Positions 15,536 to 24,437 of a DNA stretch of 39,373 nt are shown piece after piece. The DNA comes from Kiritimatiellia bacterium (lineage in GTDB: Bacteria; Verrucomicrobiota; Kiritimatiellia; RFP12; JAAYLN01): NCBI GenBank assembly GCA_017458965.1, contig JAFSZJ010000089.1:1-39373 (forward strand). Direction: 5' to 3'. Numbering within the stretch: the first letter of the stretch is position 1; each line of letters starts with the position of its first letter. The position numbers and the translations under genes are program-made. The notes under the pieces were generated by a model. It did no database searches and was not told the origin of the DNA. It saw only the letters and a program-made list of their open reading frames with translations.

Positions 15536-17020
15536 ATGCTAGCGCTTATCTTAGGAATTGTCTTTTTGGTAGCCGGGTACTTCACGTACGGACGCATTGT
15601 AGAGCGGATCATTGGACCGGATGACAGGCCGACGCCGGCCATAGCGCAAGCCGACGGAGTAGATTACGTGGTCCTGCCCAAGTGGAAAAACCTCCTGATC
15701 CAGCTCCTCAACATAGCCGGCATCGGTCCGGTAATCGGTGTCATCGCCGGCATCAAGTTCGGAAAGGTCGCGCTTGTCATCATCCCGATCGGCTGCGTTT
15801 TCGCAGGTGCCGTCCATGACTTCCTCGGCGGCATGGCCTCGATCCGCTCCGGTGGCGCCAACCTACCGAAGATCGTCCGCGACAACCTGGGGCGCGGCTA
15901 CTCCGCCGTTTTCTCGTGGCTGATGGTCCTAATCCTCCTACTCGTAGTCGCAGTCTTCATCAACGTTCCGGCCAACCTCATAGACAAGCACTTTCTGCCA
16001 GACACCCCGTTCTTCTGGGGCGTCGTAGGCGTTATCTTCCTCTACTACATCGCCGCGACACTCTTCCCGGTCGACAAAATCATAGGCCGCTTCTATCCGG
16101 TTTTCGGCGCCCTGCTGCTCGTCGGTTCGATCGCCATCTTCTGCGCACTCCTCCTCGCCGGCTTCAAGGACCCGTCGCTCCTCCAGGAGAGCGAGGCGTT
16201 CCGCACATACCACGACACAGTCTTCAACGCAGGCGGACGCAGCCCCATCTTCCCGTTGCTCTTCGTGACGATCGCGTGCGGCATAATCTCCGGCTTCCAC
16301 GCCACGCAGTCGCCCATCGTTGCCCGCACGATGCGTTCCGAGCGCGAGGCGCGCGCGACGTTCTACGGCATGATGATCGCCGAGGGCGTCATCGCCATGA
16401 TCTGGGCCGCCGCCGCATTGGCCATCTACAACCTTCAGCCGGAGGATCTGAATATCGTGCCCGCCGACGTGCTTGGCCACATAACCACGCACTTCCTCGG
16501 AACATGGATGGGCGGCATCACAGTGCTGGCCGTCATCGTTCTCGCTATAACGAGCGGCGACACGGCGCTTCGCTCCACCCGCCTCTCCCTAGCCGAGATG
16601 TTTCGCCTCCCCCAGGCGAAATTCATCAGCCGCCTGACCGTATGCGTGCCGCTCATCGCGGTAGTGGCGGGTCTGCTCTGGTGGTCCAACCAGAGCGCCA
16701 AGACCTTCGGCTACCTCTGGAACTACTTCGCCTGGGGCAACCAGCTGCTCTCAACCACCACCCTCATGGCGTGCTCGGTCTGGCTGCTTCGCAACGGCAA
16801 GGGCGTTCCCGCCACGCTAACCGCGCTCATTCCGGGGATGTTCATGACGACCGTGATCGTCTCGTTCATCCTCTGGACGACATCGGCCTATGGTCAGCCC
16901 TACGGCTTCGGCCTTCCGCTCAAGCTCTCGATCGCGATTGGAGTCGCGACGGCGGTCGTTTTCGCCATCTACGTGTTCGTCCGTGGAAGACGGACGCAGT
17001 CGAGCAACGACCCGAAGTAG
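15536..17020 (+). CDS. cstA: CstA-family peptide/pyruvate transporter
   Basis: A 494-residue polytopic inner-membrane protein of the carbon starvation CstA family, secondary transporters linked to uptake of peptides or pyruvate. The family signature is clear: GPVIGVIAGIKFG, then VHDFLGGMASIRSGGANLP (about 95-115). At least ten hydrophobic helices follow, with the conserved GFHATQSPIVARTM and LAITSGDTALRSTRL segments. It is of the shorter type, unlike the ~700-residue E. coli CstA. The 3' end overlaps the convergent phosphatase gene by 52 nt. Which substrate it carries is not visible. Confidence 0.9.
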   Translation: MLALILGIVFLVAGYFTYGRIVERIIGPDDRPTPAIAQADGVDYVVLPKWKNLLIQLLNIAGIGPVIGVIAGIKFGKVALVIIPIGCVFAGAVHDFLGGMASIRSGGANLPKIVRDNLGRGYSAVFSWLMVLILLLVVAVFINVPANLIDKHFLPDTPFFWGVVGVIFLYYIAATLFPVDKIIGRFYPVFGALLLVGSIAIFCALLLAGFKDPSLLQESEAFRTYHDTVFNAGGRSPIFPLLFVTIACGIISGFHATQSPIVARTMRSEREARATFYGMMIAEGVIAMIWAAAALAIYNLQPEDLNIVPADVLGHITTHFLGTWMGGITVLAVIVLAITSGDTALRSTRLSLAEMFRLPQAKFISRLTVCVPLIAVVAGLLWWSNQSAKTFGYLWNYFAWGNQLLSTTTLMACSVWLLRNGKGVPATLTALIPGMFMTTVIVSFILWTTSAYGQPYGFGLPLKLSIAIGVATAVVFAIYVFVRGRRTQSSNDPK

Positions 17021-17553
17021 CTGATCGACTCCATGGCGTGATTCTTCGCGAATGCGGCGGCGGCTTCGTCATCTATGTCGCCGAAGTAGCGTATGGCCCT
17101 GATGCCGGCCCCGAAGCCGGCCTCGAGGTCACGGCGTCCGTCGCCGACCATTACGCAATCCACGGGACGCAGCGACAACGCTGCCATAGTCTCCAGGATG
17201 TAGTTCGGCGATGGCTTGCGGTAGCGCGAGGGTTCGTCCGGGCGTTCCGTCGCTATGCACATGCCATCGAAGAAGGTGTCCGTGTCGCCGATGAGCTGCG
17301 ACAGGCGGGCGTTGACGGCGTTGACCGCGTCCATGCCAAAGTAGCCGCGCCCTACGCCGCTCTGGTTCGTGAAAAGGAATAGAAGAAAACCCGCCTCGCG
17401 AAGAGCGAGAAGCGTCTCGCGCACTCCTGGAAGAAGGCGCACCAGATCGGGGTCGGACACATACCCCGAGTCGTGCATCAGAGTTCCGTCGCGATCGAGG
17501 AAGATCGCGCCCGCCACCGGACCAGAAGCTTTCAATGTTTGGCCATCTGACAT
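16969..17553 (-). CDS. gmhB: GmhB-like heptose bisphosphate phosphatase (HAD IIIA)
   Basis: The product (194 residues) should remove the 7-phosphate of D-glycero-D-manno-heptose 1,7-bisphosphate in LPS core precursor synthesis. HAD motifs are FLDRDGTL (Asp20, Asp22), TNQSGVGRGYF, the YRKPSPNYI lysine and VGDGRRDLEAG. GmhB usually binds a zinc ion through a Cys/His cluster just before RKP. Here that segment is CIATERPDEPSRYRKP and lacks the cluster, so the zinc site seems lost. It is last in an operon with the heptose kinase and a nucleotidyltransferase. The gap upstream, and even its ATG, is made of heptads. The 3' end overlaps cstA. Confidence 0.82.
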   Translation of the reverse strand: MSDGQTLKASGPVAGAIFLDRDGTLMHDSGYVSDPDLVRLLPGVRETLLALREAGFLLFLFTNQSGVGRGYFGMDAVNAVNARLSQLIGDTDTFFDGMCIATERPDEPSRYRKPSPNYILETMAALSLRPVDCVMVGDGRRDLEAGFGAGIRAIRYFGDIDDEAAAAFAKNHAMESISYFGSLLDCVRLPRTNT

Positions 17554-17695
17554 CTCAAATCTCAGATTTCAGATCTCATAATTTCTCCCGATCCCATCTT
17601 TTATCTCTCATCTCCTATCTCCCATCTCTAATCTCTAATCTCTTATCTGTTATCTGTTATCTGTTATCTGTTATCTATTATCTATTATCTGCTTT
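17552..17695 (-). repeat. Heptad array T6 filling the kinase-gmhB gap
   Basis: About twenty 7-nt units with one small break near 580-590. On the plus strand, from 17592: TCCCATC, TTTTATC, TCTCATC, TCCTATC, TCCCATC, TCTAATC twice, TCTTATC, TGTTATC four times, TATTATC twice. Nearer gmhB the units are ATCTCAA, ATCTCAG, ATTTCAG, ATCTCAT. On the coding strand this is AGATAAT/AGATAAC after the kinase gene, and it provides the kinase stop codon and the last codons (ADNR). The gmhB ATG falls inside the other end. Confidence 0.85.
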
Positions 17696-18655
17696 GCTAT
17701 GCGCCAGTATCTCCTCAGGCGTGGCGGTCGCGGTGCCGACTTTCTCGACGACGACTCCAGCGGCGTGGTTGGCAAGTTCGGCGGCCTTCTCCGGCTCGGC
17801 CCCGGCCGCCAGCGCGGCGACAAGCGCGGCGACAACAGTGTCACCGGCGCCGGAGACGTCGAAGACCGCGCGCGCGGCAGTCGGGATCTGGCGACGCGGC
17901 ACACCGCCGGTCGAAAGCATCATGCCGTCGGCGCCAAGCGTCACGACAAGGAGTCGTGTGGCGTAGCGCTCGTGGAGCACGCGGCAGACCTCGGCCGCCG
18001 GGAATGGATCGGACGGCGAAACGCCCTGGATACCGGCGAGCTGGAGCGCCTCGGCCCTGTTGGGCGTGATGAGGCCCATGTCGAAGAAATCAAGACCCTG
18101 TCGCGGCTTCGGATCGAGCGCGATAAGCTTGTCCTTGCCGCCGATTTTGCGAAGAGAACGGATGAGATCGGAGGTGACGACGCCCTTTGCGTAATCGGAG
18201 ACGATAACGGCGTCGGCGGCCGCGACGAGTTTGGGAAGTTCGTGAGCCACGAAGTCATCGCCAAGCGCATACGAGGAAGGCGGACCTTCGCGGTCGATGC
18301 GGCAAAGCTGCTGGCCGCGGCACATTACGCGCGTCTTGTGGACGGTGCCGGTTCCTTCACGGACAAGCGACGGCGCGATGGCTATACCCTTCGAGGAAAG
18401 GATTTCGCGAAGCTTTGCCCCGCCTTCATCGTCACCTATCACGCCGACGAGATCCACGGACGCGCCGAGTGCGCGTAGGTTGGAGGCGACGTTCGCGGCC
18501 CCGCCTGCCGTGAAGGTGTCGCGGTCGGCCTTGACAACCGGGACTGGCGCCTCTGGCGAGATGCGCGTCGCGTCGCCCCAGAGGTAATGGTCGAGCATCA
18601 GGTCGCCTACGACCAGGACGCGTACGCCGGATATCCGTTCGAGAAGGGTCCGCAT
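17678..18655 (-). CDS. hldA: D-glycero-D-manno-heptose-7-phosphate kinase (HldA / HldE N-domain)
   Basis: A 325-residue PfkB-family sugar kinase matching the kinase half of HldE (RfaE domain I): VLVVGDLMLDHYLWG, RISPEAPVPVV, TAGGAANVASNLRALGA, and the catalytic DVSGAGDTVVA near the C-terminus. The nucleotidyltransferase half found in E. coli HldE is missing, so the activity would be split. I start it at 18655 (MRTLLERI), 5 nt after the upstream stop; a longer frame would run through the upstream gene. The C-terminal residues ADNR and the TAA come from the heptad array, so the original end may have been replaced. Confidence 0.87.
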   Translation of the reverse strand: MRTLLERISGVRVLVVGDLMLDHYLWGDATRISPEAPVPVVKADRDTFTAGGAANVASNLRALGASVDLVGVIGDDEGGAKLREILSSKGIAIAPSLVREGTGTVHKTRVMCRGQQLCRIDREGPPSSYALGDDFVAHELPKLVAAADAVIVSDYAKGVVTSDLIRSLRKIGGKDKLIALDPKPRQGLDFFDMGLITPNRAEALQLAGIQGVSPSDPFPAAEVCRVLHERYATRLLVVTLGADGMMLSTGGVPRRQIPTAARAVFDVSGAGDTVVAALVAALAAGAEPEKAAELANHAAGVVVEKVGTATATPEEILAHSKADNR

Positions 18656-18660
18656 AATGA

Positions 18661-19587
18661 TCAGTTCCGCCAGAGGCTTTCGGGATACTCGCCTTCCGCG
18701 ACGAGCGCGCGTATGGCCGCCGTCGTCGCGGGCTTGTCCTCGCGGTACGTGACGCCGAACCAGCGCGACGTGACCGACAGCACATCGACAACCGCGCGCC
18801 CCTCTCCAAGGAGCGTGTTGACGACGAGCGGGATGTACCACTCGGCCTTCAGATTGTCGGAGTTCGCGTCGAGCCAGCGGGGGAACTGCTCCTCCATCAG
18901 CGTGAAGAGCGCCGGCGTGAAGCCCCAGAAGTTCATCGAGACCGTCTCATCGCCGGTGAGCGCCATAGACGTGCCATCGGGGAGGGCGCTGCGGATCACT
19001 CCGTCGGCCTCGCGGGCGATCTTCGTGTGCTCGGTGACAGTGCGAAGACGGCCGTCTGGCGCGACGTCGCATATCCCGCGCGCGACGCTTCCGTTCTCGG
19101 AGAGCGTGTTCGCAAGCCCGTATCCGGCCATGCAGATCGGCTCCACGGCACCGGGCGTCCGCGACGCGGACAGCGACGAAAGGCGCTCGGCCACGCGCAT
19201 GAACGAGTCGCGGCCGTAGAAGTCGTCGGCGTTGATCATCGCGAAAGGCGCGTCAACGACATCGCGCGCGGCGCGGACGGCGTGGGCCGTTCCCCAGGGC
19301 TTTGCGCGGCCTTCGGGGACCTTGCGTCCGCCAGGCAGGTCGGACAGCTCCTGGAAGGCGTACTCAACCGCTATGCGTCCGCCGAAACTCGCCTTGACGC
19401 GCTCCTTGAAGGCCTCTTCGAAGTCGTGCCGTATCACAAATACGACCTTGCCGAAGCCCGCCCTGACGGCGTCATAGACGGAGTAGTCGAGAATCGTCTC
19501 GCCGGATGGCCCGACGGGGTCGAGCTGCTTAAGACCACCGTAGCGGCTGCCCATGCCAGCCGCAAGCACAAGAAGCGTAGGTTTCAT
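18661..19587 (-). CDS. Sugar-1-phosphate nucleotidyltransferase family protein
   Basis: A 308-residue protein with the NTP_transferase nucleotide-binding signature at the start (LAAGMGSRYGGLKQLDPVG) and the metal-binding NADDFYG near residue 118. Such enzymes join a sugar-1-phosphate to an NTP. Position suggests a role with the heptose kinase 5 nt downstream, but this family differs from the small HldE cytidylyltransferase-like domain, so activation of another sugar is equally possible. A minus-strand TATAAT (19596-19601) overlaps the upstream gene's end and lies 8 nt before the ATG, consistent with a leaderless internal transcript. Confidence 0.75.
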   Translation of the reverse strand: MKPTLLVLAAGMGSRYGGLKQLDPVGPSGETILDYSVYDAVRAGFGKVVFVIRHDFEEAFKERVKASFGGRIAVEYAFQELSDLPGGRKVPEGRAKPWGTAHAVRAARDVVDAPFAMINADDFYGRDSFMRVAERLSSLSASRTPGAVEPICMAGYGLANTLSENGSVARGICDVAPDGRLRTVTEHTKIAREADGVIRSALPDGTSMALTGDETVSMNFWGFTPALFTLMEEQFPRWLDANSDNLKAEWYIPLVVNTLLGEGRAVVDVLSVTSRWFGVTYREDKPATTAAIRALVAEGEYPESLWRN

Positions 19588-19601
19588 GATGAAGGATTAT
19601 A

Positions 19602-21404
19602 TCAATTCCGAATGACCGAGAGATAGCCTCCCGGAGGGCATGCGACCTCCGCAAGTCCGGCTTCTGGCGTGAAGACGCCGGCGGCGTCGCCGAAGGTGTC
19701 GAACGCCTCCACCTTCGCCGGGCCGGCGAGGCGCAGGGTCAAGCGTCCAGAGGCCGTGGCATTGAGGACGAGCGTCGGCTTGGCGAGGTCGCCGCAGTCC
19801 GCGACGCGGCCGTCGTCGTAGATGCCGATGATCCGCTCGGCATCGTCCTCCGCCTCGATCTCGGGGAACATCAGCTCCGCATGGCGCGGCGTGAAGCGTC
19901 CCTTGAGCAGCGCGTTGCAATGGCGCCGCGAGAATTCAATCCAGTGTTTGATCATTCTCAGGTGGCTTTCCGGCGCCTTGCGCAGCATGACGGAATACTG
20001 CACCACGCCGAAGATGGAGTTGAGCACGTGCAGCGCGGCCTCCTCGGCCGGGATGGAGAGGTTCCACTCGAGCATGTCGGAGTGGACCGCCGTCTCGCCA
20101 GACGTCAGGCGCATTATGGCGATTGCCACGCGGTTGCGGCGCATGTCGCCCGGGCAGTCGCCGACGCGCAGCATGTTGCCGTACTGTCTGATCGCCGCGC
20201 CGACATACTGCTGGCGGAACTCTACCAGCACGTCGGGGTTGATTTCGGCGAGTTTGGCATGAACCTCCTTCATGAGCATATCGACGGCGACGGGCACGCT
20301 CTTTTCGTCTCTGCCGGCGTAGTCGTCCGCGACCGCCGGATCTTCGCCGTTGATCCTGAAGGAGTCTATGAAGTCGAGCTTAAGGCCGTCGAGGCCGTAG
20401 TCGCGCATCGCGGTGACATAGGTGTCGATCAGGTATCGACGCACCTCGGGGAAGCGCGGGTCCAGGACATGGGAGCCGTTGCGGACATAGAGCGTCTTGC
20501 CCTTGAAGCGCTCCGCGGCGGCGGAGTCCAATCCGACGAACGGCACGGAGTACCACATCATGTACTTGATGCCCAGTTCGTGGACCTTGCGCACATGGGC
20601 GGCCATATCCGGGAAGCGGCGAGGCGCGACCTCCCAGTCGCCGCAGCGGGAGTAGTCCCATACGATCTCGTCGGTGTGCCATCCGTCATCAAGGATCGCG
20701 GTCTTCATGCCGAGGCGGGCGGCGAGCGCCAGCTCCTCCTCGACGTCCTTGCCGAAGACGTCCTTGTGGAAGCAGTACCATGTCGAATAGAGAGGCTCGA
20801 ATGCGTCGTCCGGCACCTTGCACGGCACATGGCCACCGGCCTCCGCGACCCATGCGGCGGCGATGCGGACCGCGTCCGCGAGCGCAGTTGGCCGCGTATC
20901 GAAGCGGATGCTCGTCGAATAGCGGTCGAGCGGGGCTTCGGGGATGGTGAAGAACTCGAACGCCAGATCGACGAGGCTCTCCTCCTCGTGGATGCCGCCG
21001 GAGGCCACAACCGGTCGCAGCGATTCGCCGAGCGCCGCCGAGAAGTGGCACATGTCGGAGCCGTCGAAGAGGGCGTAGAGCGGGATGCCGTGGGCGACGT
21101 CCGTGGTCCAGATCATGGCCCATGACGCCCAGTTCGGCTGGAGCGAGAAGTCCTGCGCGTATGGTTGCCACATATAGTGCATGCCGGCCTGCGGGATCAC
21201 GAGCGAGGCCTTGAAGCGCGGCGGCGCGGCCGGCGCCGGCGCCTCGGCGACAATCTCCGCGATCTCCGCGCCGTCGGGGGCGATGCGCCGCTCAATGCCT
21301 ATGCGCCATGCTCCCGGCTCGTCGCATTGCAACGCAAGCTCCCCGAATGAAAACGGGACCGAAACCTTCGTAATCCCGTCAATACCGATCATTGCCTTTT
21401 CCAT
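19602..21404 (-). CDS. GH36-like alpha-galactosidase (melibiase)
   Basis: A 600-residue glycoside hydrolase of clan GH-D. After an N-terminal beta domain, the barrel starts near STWYCFHKDVFG and GMKTAILDDGWH. The catalytic nucleophile is Asp344 in GLDGLKLDFID and the likely acid/base is Asp416 in RVGDCPGDMRRNR, both placed as in GH36. A C-terminal beta domain ends at GGYLSVIRN. There is no signal peptide, so it would act inside the cell on imported oligosaccharides. A perfect TATAAT (21411-21416, minus strand) lies 6 nt upstream of the ATG. The gene is divergent from the small secreted protein and 14 nt upstream of the nucleotidyltransferase. Galactosidase specificity is family inference. Confidence 0.82.
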   Translation of the reverse strand: MEKAMIGIDGITKVSVPFSFGELALQCDEPGAWRIGIERRIAPDGAEIAEIVAEAPAPAAPPRFKASLVIPQAGMHYMWQPYAQDFSLQPNWASWAMIWTTDVAHGIPLYALFDGSDMCHFSAALGESLRPVVASGGIHEEESLVDLAFEFFTIPEAPLDRYSTSIRFDTRPTALADAVRIAAAWVAEAGGHVPCKVPDDAFEPLYSTWYCFHKDVFGKDVEEELALAARLGMKTAILDDGWHTDEIVWDYSRCGDWEVAPRRFPDMAAHVRKVHELGIKYMMWYSVPFVGLDSAAAERFKGKTLYVRNGSHVLDPRFPEVRRYLIDTYVTAMRDYGLDGLKLDFIDSFRINGEDPAVADDYAGRDEKSVPVAVDMLMKEVHAKLAEINPDVLVEFRQQYVGAAIRQYGNMLRVGDCPGDMRRNRVAIAIMRLTSGETAVHSDMLEWNLSIPAEEAALHVLNSIFGVVQYSVMLRKAPESHLRMIKHWIEFSRRHCNALLKGRFTPRHAELMFPEIEAEDDAERIIGIYDDGRVADCGDLAKPTLVLNATASGRLTLRLAGPAKVEAFDTFGDAAGVFTPEAGLAEVACPPGGYLSVIRN

Positions 21405-21452
21405 GCAATGATTATACCCTCATGCCGTGGTACAATCTGCGCGGAGACGCAT

Positions 21453-21998
21453 ATGCAAATGAAGTTCCATCTTGCGGCGGTCGCCGCGCTTGCCGCCGCT
21501 TCGGCGCAGGCGGCCATGATAACGGTAGAGGCGGAGTCGGCGGCGGAGGTCGAGGCGCCGATGGCGCTGGCGACGAACGCCGTGCCGGCGGCGGACGTCG
21601 GCCACACCGCGTCCGGCGGCGCATGGCTCCAGATACCGGAAGGCGCCGGCAACCCTCCCAAGCTGGAGAAGGGCTTCGCGCGATTCGAGATCGAGGTCCC
21701 CGCCGACGGCGGATACTACCTCTGGGCGCGCGTGTTGTGGGGCGGCGAATGCAGCAACTCGTTCACCCTCCAGGTAGATGACGCCGCGCCGGTTCTCTTC
21801 GGTGAGGACCCCACCTTCGGGACCTGGCACTGGGTGCGTTATCCCGCCTCGCGCATGGCCAAGCCAGTCCAGCTTGCCGCAGGCCGCCATACAGTCGTCT
21901 TCCGCAACCGCGAGGACGGCGTGGCGCTGGACAGCTTCATCCTCGCCACGGAGAAGCGGTTCACGCCCGTCGGGCTTTCCGGATCGGCAGGGCTGTAG
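21453..21998 (+). CDS. Small secreted carbohydrate-binding-like protein
   Basis: A 181-residue exported protein. The start at 21453 (MQMKFHLAAV) has CGGAGA upstream and gives a clean signal peptide ending in SAQA before AMITVEAE. The mature part has the layout of CBM6/CBM35-type jelly rolls: an initial ITVEAE, GGYYLWARVLWGG in the middle, FTLQVDDAAPVLFG, GTWHWVRY and LAAGRHTVVFRNRE. A carbohydrate-binding module without an attached enzyme could capture glycans at the surface, fitting the divergent glycosidase next door. The last ~15 residues look non-conserved. Confidence 0.72.
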   Translation: MQMKFHLAAVAALAAASAQAAMITVEAESAAEVEAPMALATNAVPAADVGHTASGGAWLQIPEGAGNPPKLEKGFARFEIEVPADGGYYLWARVLWGGECSNSFTLQVDDAAPVLFGEDPTFGTWHWVRYPASRMAKPVQLAAGRHTVVFRNREDGVALDSFILATEKRFTPVGLSGSAGL

Positions 21999-22024
21999 CT
22001 CTGCCGGCATCGCGCTGAAAACAT

Positions 22025-22053
22025 TTGACACGCGCCGCGACGGAAGGTAGTCT
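22025..22053 (+). promoter_or_regulatory. Promoter of the thrS-infC-etf run
   Basis: TTGACA (22025-22030), a 17-nt spacer and TAGTCT (22048-22053). A frame opening at this TTG would use the -35 box as a start codon, which is a reason to place the thrS start at the GTG at 22091. Confidence 0.55.
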
Positions 22054-22090
22054 AACAAACAGTCCTATTATCAGACGGAGAGCATATAAA

Positions 22091-23803
22091 GTGTATCCAG
22101 AACAGACCCTGCGCCACAGCGCGGCCCATGTGATGGCCGCGGCTGTCTGCCGTCTTTTCCCCGGCACCCTCATCGACATCGGCCCCGCGACGGACGACGG
22201 CTTCTACTACGACTTCGACCTTGAGCACCGCCTCTCCACGGACGATTTCGCGGCGATAGAGGCCGAGATCCGCAAGATCATAGCCGAGGCCCTTCCGTTC
22301 GAGCGCCTCGAGGTCTCGCGCGAGGAGGCCGCCAAGGTCTTCGCCTCGCAGAAATACAAGCTCGAACGCCTGGCGGACATCCCCGAGGGCGAGGTCGTCT
22401 CGATCTACCGCTGCGGCGAGTACGTCGATCTTTGCCGCGGGCCCCATGTGGGCACCACCGCCGACGTCGGCGCCGTCAAGATCATGTCGATCGCCGGCTC
22501 CTACTACAGGGGCGACGTGAAGAACAAGATGCTCCAGCGCCTCTACGGCATCGCCGCGCCGACGCAGCAGGAGCTCGACGAGATAGTCGCCCGCGCCGAG
22601 GAGGCGAAGAAGCGCGACCACCGCGTCCTGGGCGTGGAACTCGACCTCTTCCACCTCGACCCCGAAGACCCCGGCCAGATATTCTGGCACCCGAAGGGCT
22701 GGACGATCTACATCACGCTCCAGGAGTACATGCGCCGCAAGATCGTCCATGACGGCTACAAGGAGGTCAACACGCCGGCCATCATGCCGCGCAGCCTCTG
22801 GGAGAGGAGCGGCCACTGGGACCACTACCAGAAGAACATGTTCGTCACGGAGAGCGAGAAGCGCCTCTTCGCGGTCAAGCCCATGAACTGCCCGGGCGCG
22901 CTTGAGATCTTCAACAGCCGCCTGCGCTCCTACAAGGACCTGCCGCTGCGCCTCGCCGAGTTCGGCCACTGCGCCCGCAACGAGCCGAGCGGCACGCTCC
23001 ATGGCATCATGCGCGTCCGCGGCTTCGTGCAGGACGACGCCCACATCCTCTGCACCGAGGAGCAGATCGAGGAGGAGGTCGCCAAGTTCTGCCGGCTCCT
23101 CAAGGACGTCTATTCCGACTTCGGCTTCGACAAGAACCTCACGGTCAAGCTCAGCACTATGCCAGACGACCACGTCGGCGACGAAGCCACCTGGCGCCAC
23201 GCCGAGGAGGCGCTCGCCTCCGCGTGCAAGGCCTCCGGCATGGAATACGAGATCCAGCCCGGCGAAGGCGCCTTCTACGGCCCGAAGCTCGAGTTCACGC
23301 TTGTGGACGCCCTCGGCCGCCAGTGGCAGTGCGGCACGATCCAGCTCGACTACCAGCTGCCGAGCGCCGAGCGCCTCAACGCGCAGTACATCGGCCCCGA
23401 CAACAAGCCGCACCATCCCGTGATGCTCCACCGCGCCGTCCTCGGATCGCTCGAGCGCTTCCTCGGCATCCTCATCGAGCACTACGCCGGCGCATTCCCG
23501 TTCTGGCTCGCGCCGGTCCAGGCGCGGGTGCTACCGCTCAACGACAAGGTCCTCGACTACGCCCGCTCCGTCGCGGACAAGCTAGGCGAGGAGGGCTTCC
23601 GCGCGGAGGTCGATTCCGAGAACGACAAGCTCGGGGCGAAGATCCGCCGCGCGCAGGTCGAGAAAATCCCGTACATGCTCGTCGTCGGCGGCCGCGAGGC
23701 CGAGGCCGGCGCCGTGTCGGTACGCAGCAGGGAAGAGGGCGACAAGGGCTCCATGCCCCTTGGCGACTTCATTCAAAAGGTACGCATGGAGAACAAGGCG
23801 TAA
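22091..23803 (+). CDS. thrS: Threonine-tRNA ligase without TGS domain
   Basis: ThrRS charges tRNA-Thr in the cytoplasm. The 570-residue product begins right at the editing domain: [14 protein letters not shown] carries the HxxxH editing motif and CRGPHVG follows near residue 113. The usual ~60-residue N-terminal TGS domain is absent, and the space back to the preceding gene is too short to hold it. The catalytic core is complete, with zinc ligands Cys267 (MNCPGA), His318 (VQDDAH) and His447 (MLHRAV), and the class II motif 2 region [10 protein letters not shown]. The anticodon-binding domain is at the C-terminus. A GTG start is inferred from GGAG about 10 nt upstream and the promoter position. 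infC follows after 28 nt. Confidence 0.93.
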   Translation: MYPEQTLRHSAAHVMAAAVCRLFPGTLIDIGPATDDGFYYDFDLEHRLSTDDFAAIEAEIRKIIAEALPFERLEVSREEAAKVFASQKYKLERLADIPEGEVVSIYRCGEYVDLCRGPHVGTTADVGAVKIMSIAGSYYRGDVKNKMLQRLYGIAAPTQQELDEIVARAEEAKKRDHRVLGVELDLFHLDPEDPGQIFWHPKGWTIYITLQEYMRRKIVHDGYKEVNTPAIMPRSLWERSGHWDHYQKNMFVTESEKRLFAVKPMNCPGALEIFNSRLRSYKDLPLRLAEFGHCARNEPSGTLHGIMRVRGFVQDDAHILCTEEQIEEEVAKFCRLLKDVYSDFGFDKNLTVKLSTMPDDHVGDEATWRHAEEALASACKASGMEYEIQPGEGAFYGPKLEFTLVDALGRQWQCGTIQLDYQLPSAERLNAQYIGPDNKPHHPVMLHRAVLGSLERFLGILIEHYAGAFPFWLAPVQARVLPLNDKVLDYARSVADKLGEEGFRAEVDSENDKLGAKIRRAQVEKIPYMLVVGGREAEAGAVSVRSREEGDKGSMPLGDFIQKVRMENKA

Positions 23804-23831
23804 CCTTGCGCCGCAACAACGGAGGTGGGCC

Positions 23832-24401
23832 ATCGGCTCCTTCATTCGCACAAACTTCAAGATCCGCGTCCCGAGCGTTCGTCTCATAGACGCAAACGGC
23901 CAGATGGTTGGCGTCGTCGCCACGCGCGACGCCCAGCGCATGGCGCAGGACGCAGGCCTCGACCTCGTCGAGATGCAGCCAAACGCGGAACCGCCCGTGT
24001 GCAGGATCATGGACTACGGCAAGTTCCGCTACGACGAGGGCATGAAGAAGAAGCAGGCCCGCAAGCAGCAGCAGCGGACGATGGTCAAGGAGATCAAGTT
24101 CCACGCGAACGTCGATCGCCACGACCTCGAGATCAAGATGCGCCAGATGCGCGCGTTCATCGCAGACGGCAACAAGGTCAAGCTCACGCTTGCCTACCGC
24201 GGCCGCGAGAACGCCCACAAGGACCTGGGCATAGACGTGATGCAGCAGGTCGTCGAGGAGATGGCGGACGTCGCCATCTGCGAGCAGGCCCCCAAGGTGC
24301 TCGGACGCTTCCTGGGCTGCCTCCTGGCCCCCAAGCCCACCAAGGGCAAGGCCAAGCCCGCGCCGCAGCAGCCGGCGGCCCCCGCGCCCGAAAACCCATA
24401 G
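23832..24401 (+). CDS. infC: Translation initiation factor IF-3, AUC start
   Basis: IF-3 binds the 30S subunit and rejects wrong start codons and tRNAs. The N-domain begins FIRTNFKIRVPSVRLID; the linker YDEGMKKKQARKQQQ and the C-domain VKEIKFHANVDRHDLEIKM are typical. There is no ATG, GTG or TTG codon in frame between 23763 and the conserved N-terminus. ATC at 23832 has a perfect GGAGG at 23821-23825, 6 nt away, giving 189 residues; ATT at 23844 is too far. Non-canonical AUU/AUC starts are a known feature of infC and let IF-3 repress itself. The Ala/Pro/Lys-rich tail is extra. rpmI and rplT, the usual next genes, are replaced by etfB. Confidence 0.92.
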   Translation: MGSFIRTNFKIRVPSVRLIDANGQMVGVVATRDAQRMAQDAGLDLVEMQPNAEPPVCRIMDYGKFRYDEGMKKKQARKQQQRTMVKEIKFHANVDRHDLEIKMRQMRAFIADGNKVKLTLAYRGRENAHKDLGIDVMQQVVEEMADVAICEQAPKVLGRFLGCLLAPKPTKGKAKPAPQQPAAPAPENP

Positions 24402-24437
24402 ATGCGGCCGGCGCCGCCGGCCGTGCGGAACTACAAC

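Noticed and set aside
17535-17966. Plus-strand frame with LLSVICY repeats near the heptose kinase
   Set aside because: Same open-strand effect as in the BatD-like gene, but it continues as antisense of the conserved kinase, so it is not a gene.
22025-22090. TTG start for thrS at 22025
   Set aside because: It coincides with the TTGACA -35 box, and the added residues match nothing in the family.
22052-23482. 476-aa minus-strand frame over thrS
   Set aside because: Antisense of a fully conserved thrS.
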